Source: an uncultured Atopobium sp.
Lineage (GTDB): Bacteria; Actinomycetota; Coriobacteriia; Coriobacteriales; Atopobiaceae
Assembly: GCA_937926845.1 (NCBI GenBank)
Contig: CALBBS010000276.1
Location: 1-12,167, forward strand
DNA length: 12,167 nucleotides
Direction of reading: 5' to 3'
Position numbers and translations under genes: made by a program. Under the pieces are notes generated by a model. It was not told where the DNA came from. It did no database searches and saw only the letters and a program-made list of their open reading frames with translations. Below are positions 11,676 through 12,167 of the stretch, piece after piece. How positions within the stretch are numbered: the first letter of the stretch is position 1; every line of letters begins with the position of its first letter.

Positions 11676-12167
11676 GGAACGTCTCTAGTATTTGAGCTGA
11701 GCATGCGTTCTGCATCAATAAGCGCCTGGTCAAGAGGGGCACAGCCGGTGCAACTTGCGCATGCGGTAGGAGCGCTTGGAGTTGCGGCAAGACCACCTTT
11801 AGCTGTTTCTCTGAGAGAAACAGGGAGCGCGGCGCCAACTTCTGCCATAGCGTGTGCAACCTCATCAAACGGAATTGGGTTACCAACGCCCGCAAGAGTA
11901 AGCTGAGAAGAGCTTACGGCAGCAGCTACGCCAATGGCGTTTCTATCTTGGCAAGGATACTCAACTAGTCCTCTAACAGGGTCACAGACTAGTCCTAGAA
12001 GGTTAGAGATGGCAATAGAAGCAGCGTCCAAGCACTGTTGAGGAGTGCCACCCAAGAGCTCAGTTAGTGCAGATGCGCTCATGGCAGCAGCAGATCCAAC
12101 CTCTGCCTGGCAGCCGCCCTCAGCGCCAGAAACACTTGCGTTGGTGGTTAGAATGGCTCCAATAGCG
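11666..12167 (-). CDS. sdaAA: L-serine ammonia-lyase, iron-sulfur-dependent, alpha subunit (C-terminal part)
   Basis: Deaminates L-serine to pyruvate and ammonia with an oxygen-sensitive 4Fe-4S cluster. The reading frame is open to the window edge, so the 5' end is missing; an ATG at 12082 is internal. Visible motifs: TTNASVSGAEGGCQAEVGSA, then LGLVCDPVRGLVEYPCQDRN, then LRETAKGGLAATP. The Cys residues in GGCQ, LVCDPV and YPCQDRN are the likely cluster ligands. After GLAATP there is an extra tail of about 37 residues with CASCTGC and a penultimate Cys (VPCA). The enzyme could be two-chain (alpha plus beta) or a single-chain form; the missing part decides. No intrinsic terminator is visible after the stop. 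The tRNA promoters begin there instead. Confidence 0.92.
   Translation of the reverse strand, partial: AIGAILTTNASVSGAEGGCQAEVGSAAAMSASALTELLGGTPQQCLDAASIAISNLLGLVCDPVRGLVEYPCQDRNAIGVAAAVSSSQLTLAGVGNPIPFDEVAHAMAEVGAALPVSLRETAKGGLAATPSAPTACASCTGCAPLDQALIDAERMLSSNTRDVPCA

Noticed and set aside
1..12167. Mobile element, prophage, CRISPR array or toxin-antitoxin locus
   Set aside because: No transposase, integrase, direct-repeat array, terminal repeats or paired small genes were found. The tRNA 3' ends show no adjacent integrase or att-like duplication.

Overview
The window reads as an ordinary, densely coded chromosomal stretch from a moderately AT-leaning actinobacterium. SepF and DivIVA next to a YggT-type protein, GTT/CTT-rich codon use and the overall gene content suggest the Coriobacteriia (Atopobium/Lancefieldella/Olsenella-like). 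That placement is inference; no rRNA or other marker settles it. I see no transposase, integrase, phage gene, CRISPR array or plasmid function.

Layout. (1) Bases 1-2729, plus strand: a cell-division and envelope cluster, with the 3' end of pgeF, then yggS, sepF, yggT and divIVA, closed by a strong intrinsic terminator. (2) Bases 2755-5149, minus strand: a two-gene overlapping operon, a radical SAM protein of the TIGR03916 type followed by its TIGR03915/DUF4130 partner, a predicted but uncharacterised DNA repair or modification pair. (3) Bases 5150-5273: a short divergent control region. It holds a good sigma-70-type promoter pointing at cca, with a LexA/SOS-like palindrome exactly between its -35 and -10 elements and a second near-match 58 bp away. 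(4) Bases 5274-9061, plus strand: cca (tRNA CCA-adding enzyme), a TetR-type regulator with its own terminator, and metK (S-adenosylmethionine synthetase). (5) Bases 9067-11223, minus strand: a large multi-pass membrane protein resembling the DUF6541/GT-C type, convergent with metK. (6) Bases 11344-11675, minus strand: a tRNA-Gln(CTG)-tRNA-Glu(CTC) pair with two candidate promoters upstream and an intrinsic terminator downstream. (7) Bases 11666-12167, minus strand: the 3' part of an iron-sulfur L-serine dehydratase alpha subunit, cut by the window edge.

How the genes fit together. pgeF, yggS, sepF, yggT and divIVA form the conserved Gram-positive neighbourhood downstream of ftsZ; SepF and DivIVA are the structural division/growth proteins. 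The radical SAM enzyme would consume the SAM made by MetK, but these are separate units and I infer no special coupling. The most interesting point is the SOS-like operator pair in front of the uncharacterised radical SAM/DUF4130 module. If real, it would tie this widespread, poorly understood gene pair to the DNA-damage response. No stretch over 300 bases lacks a gene.
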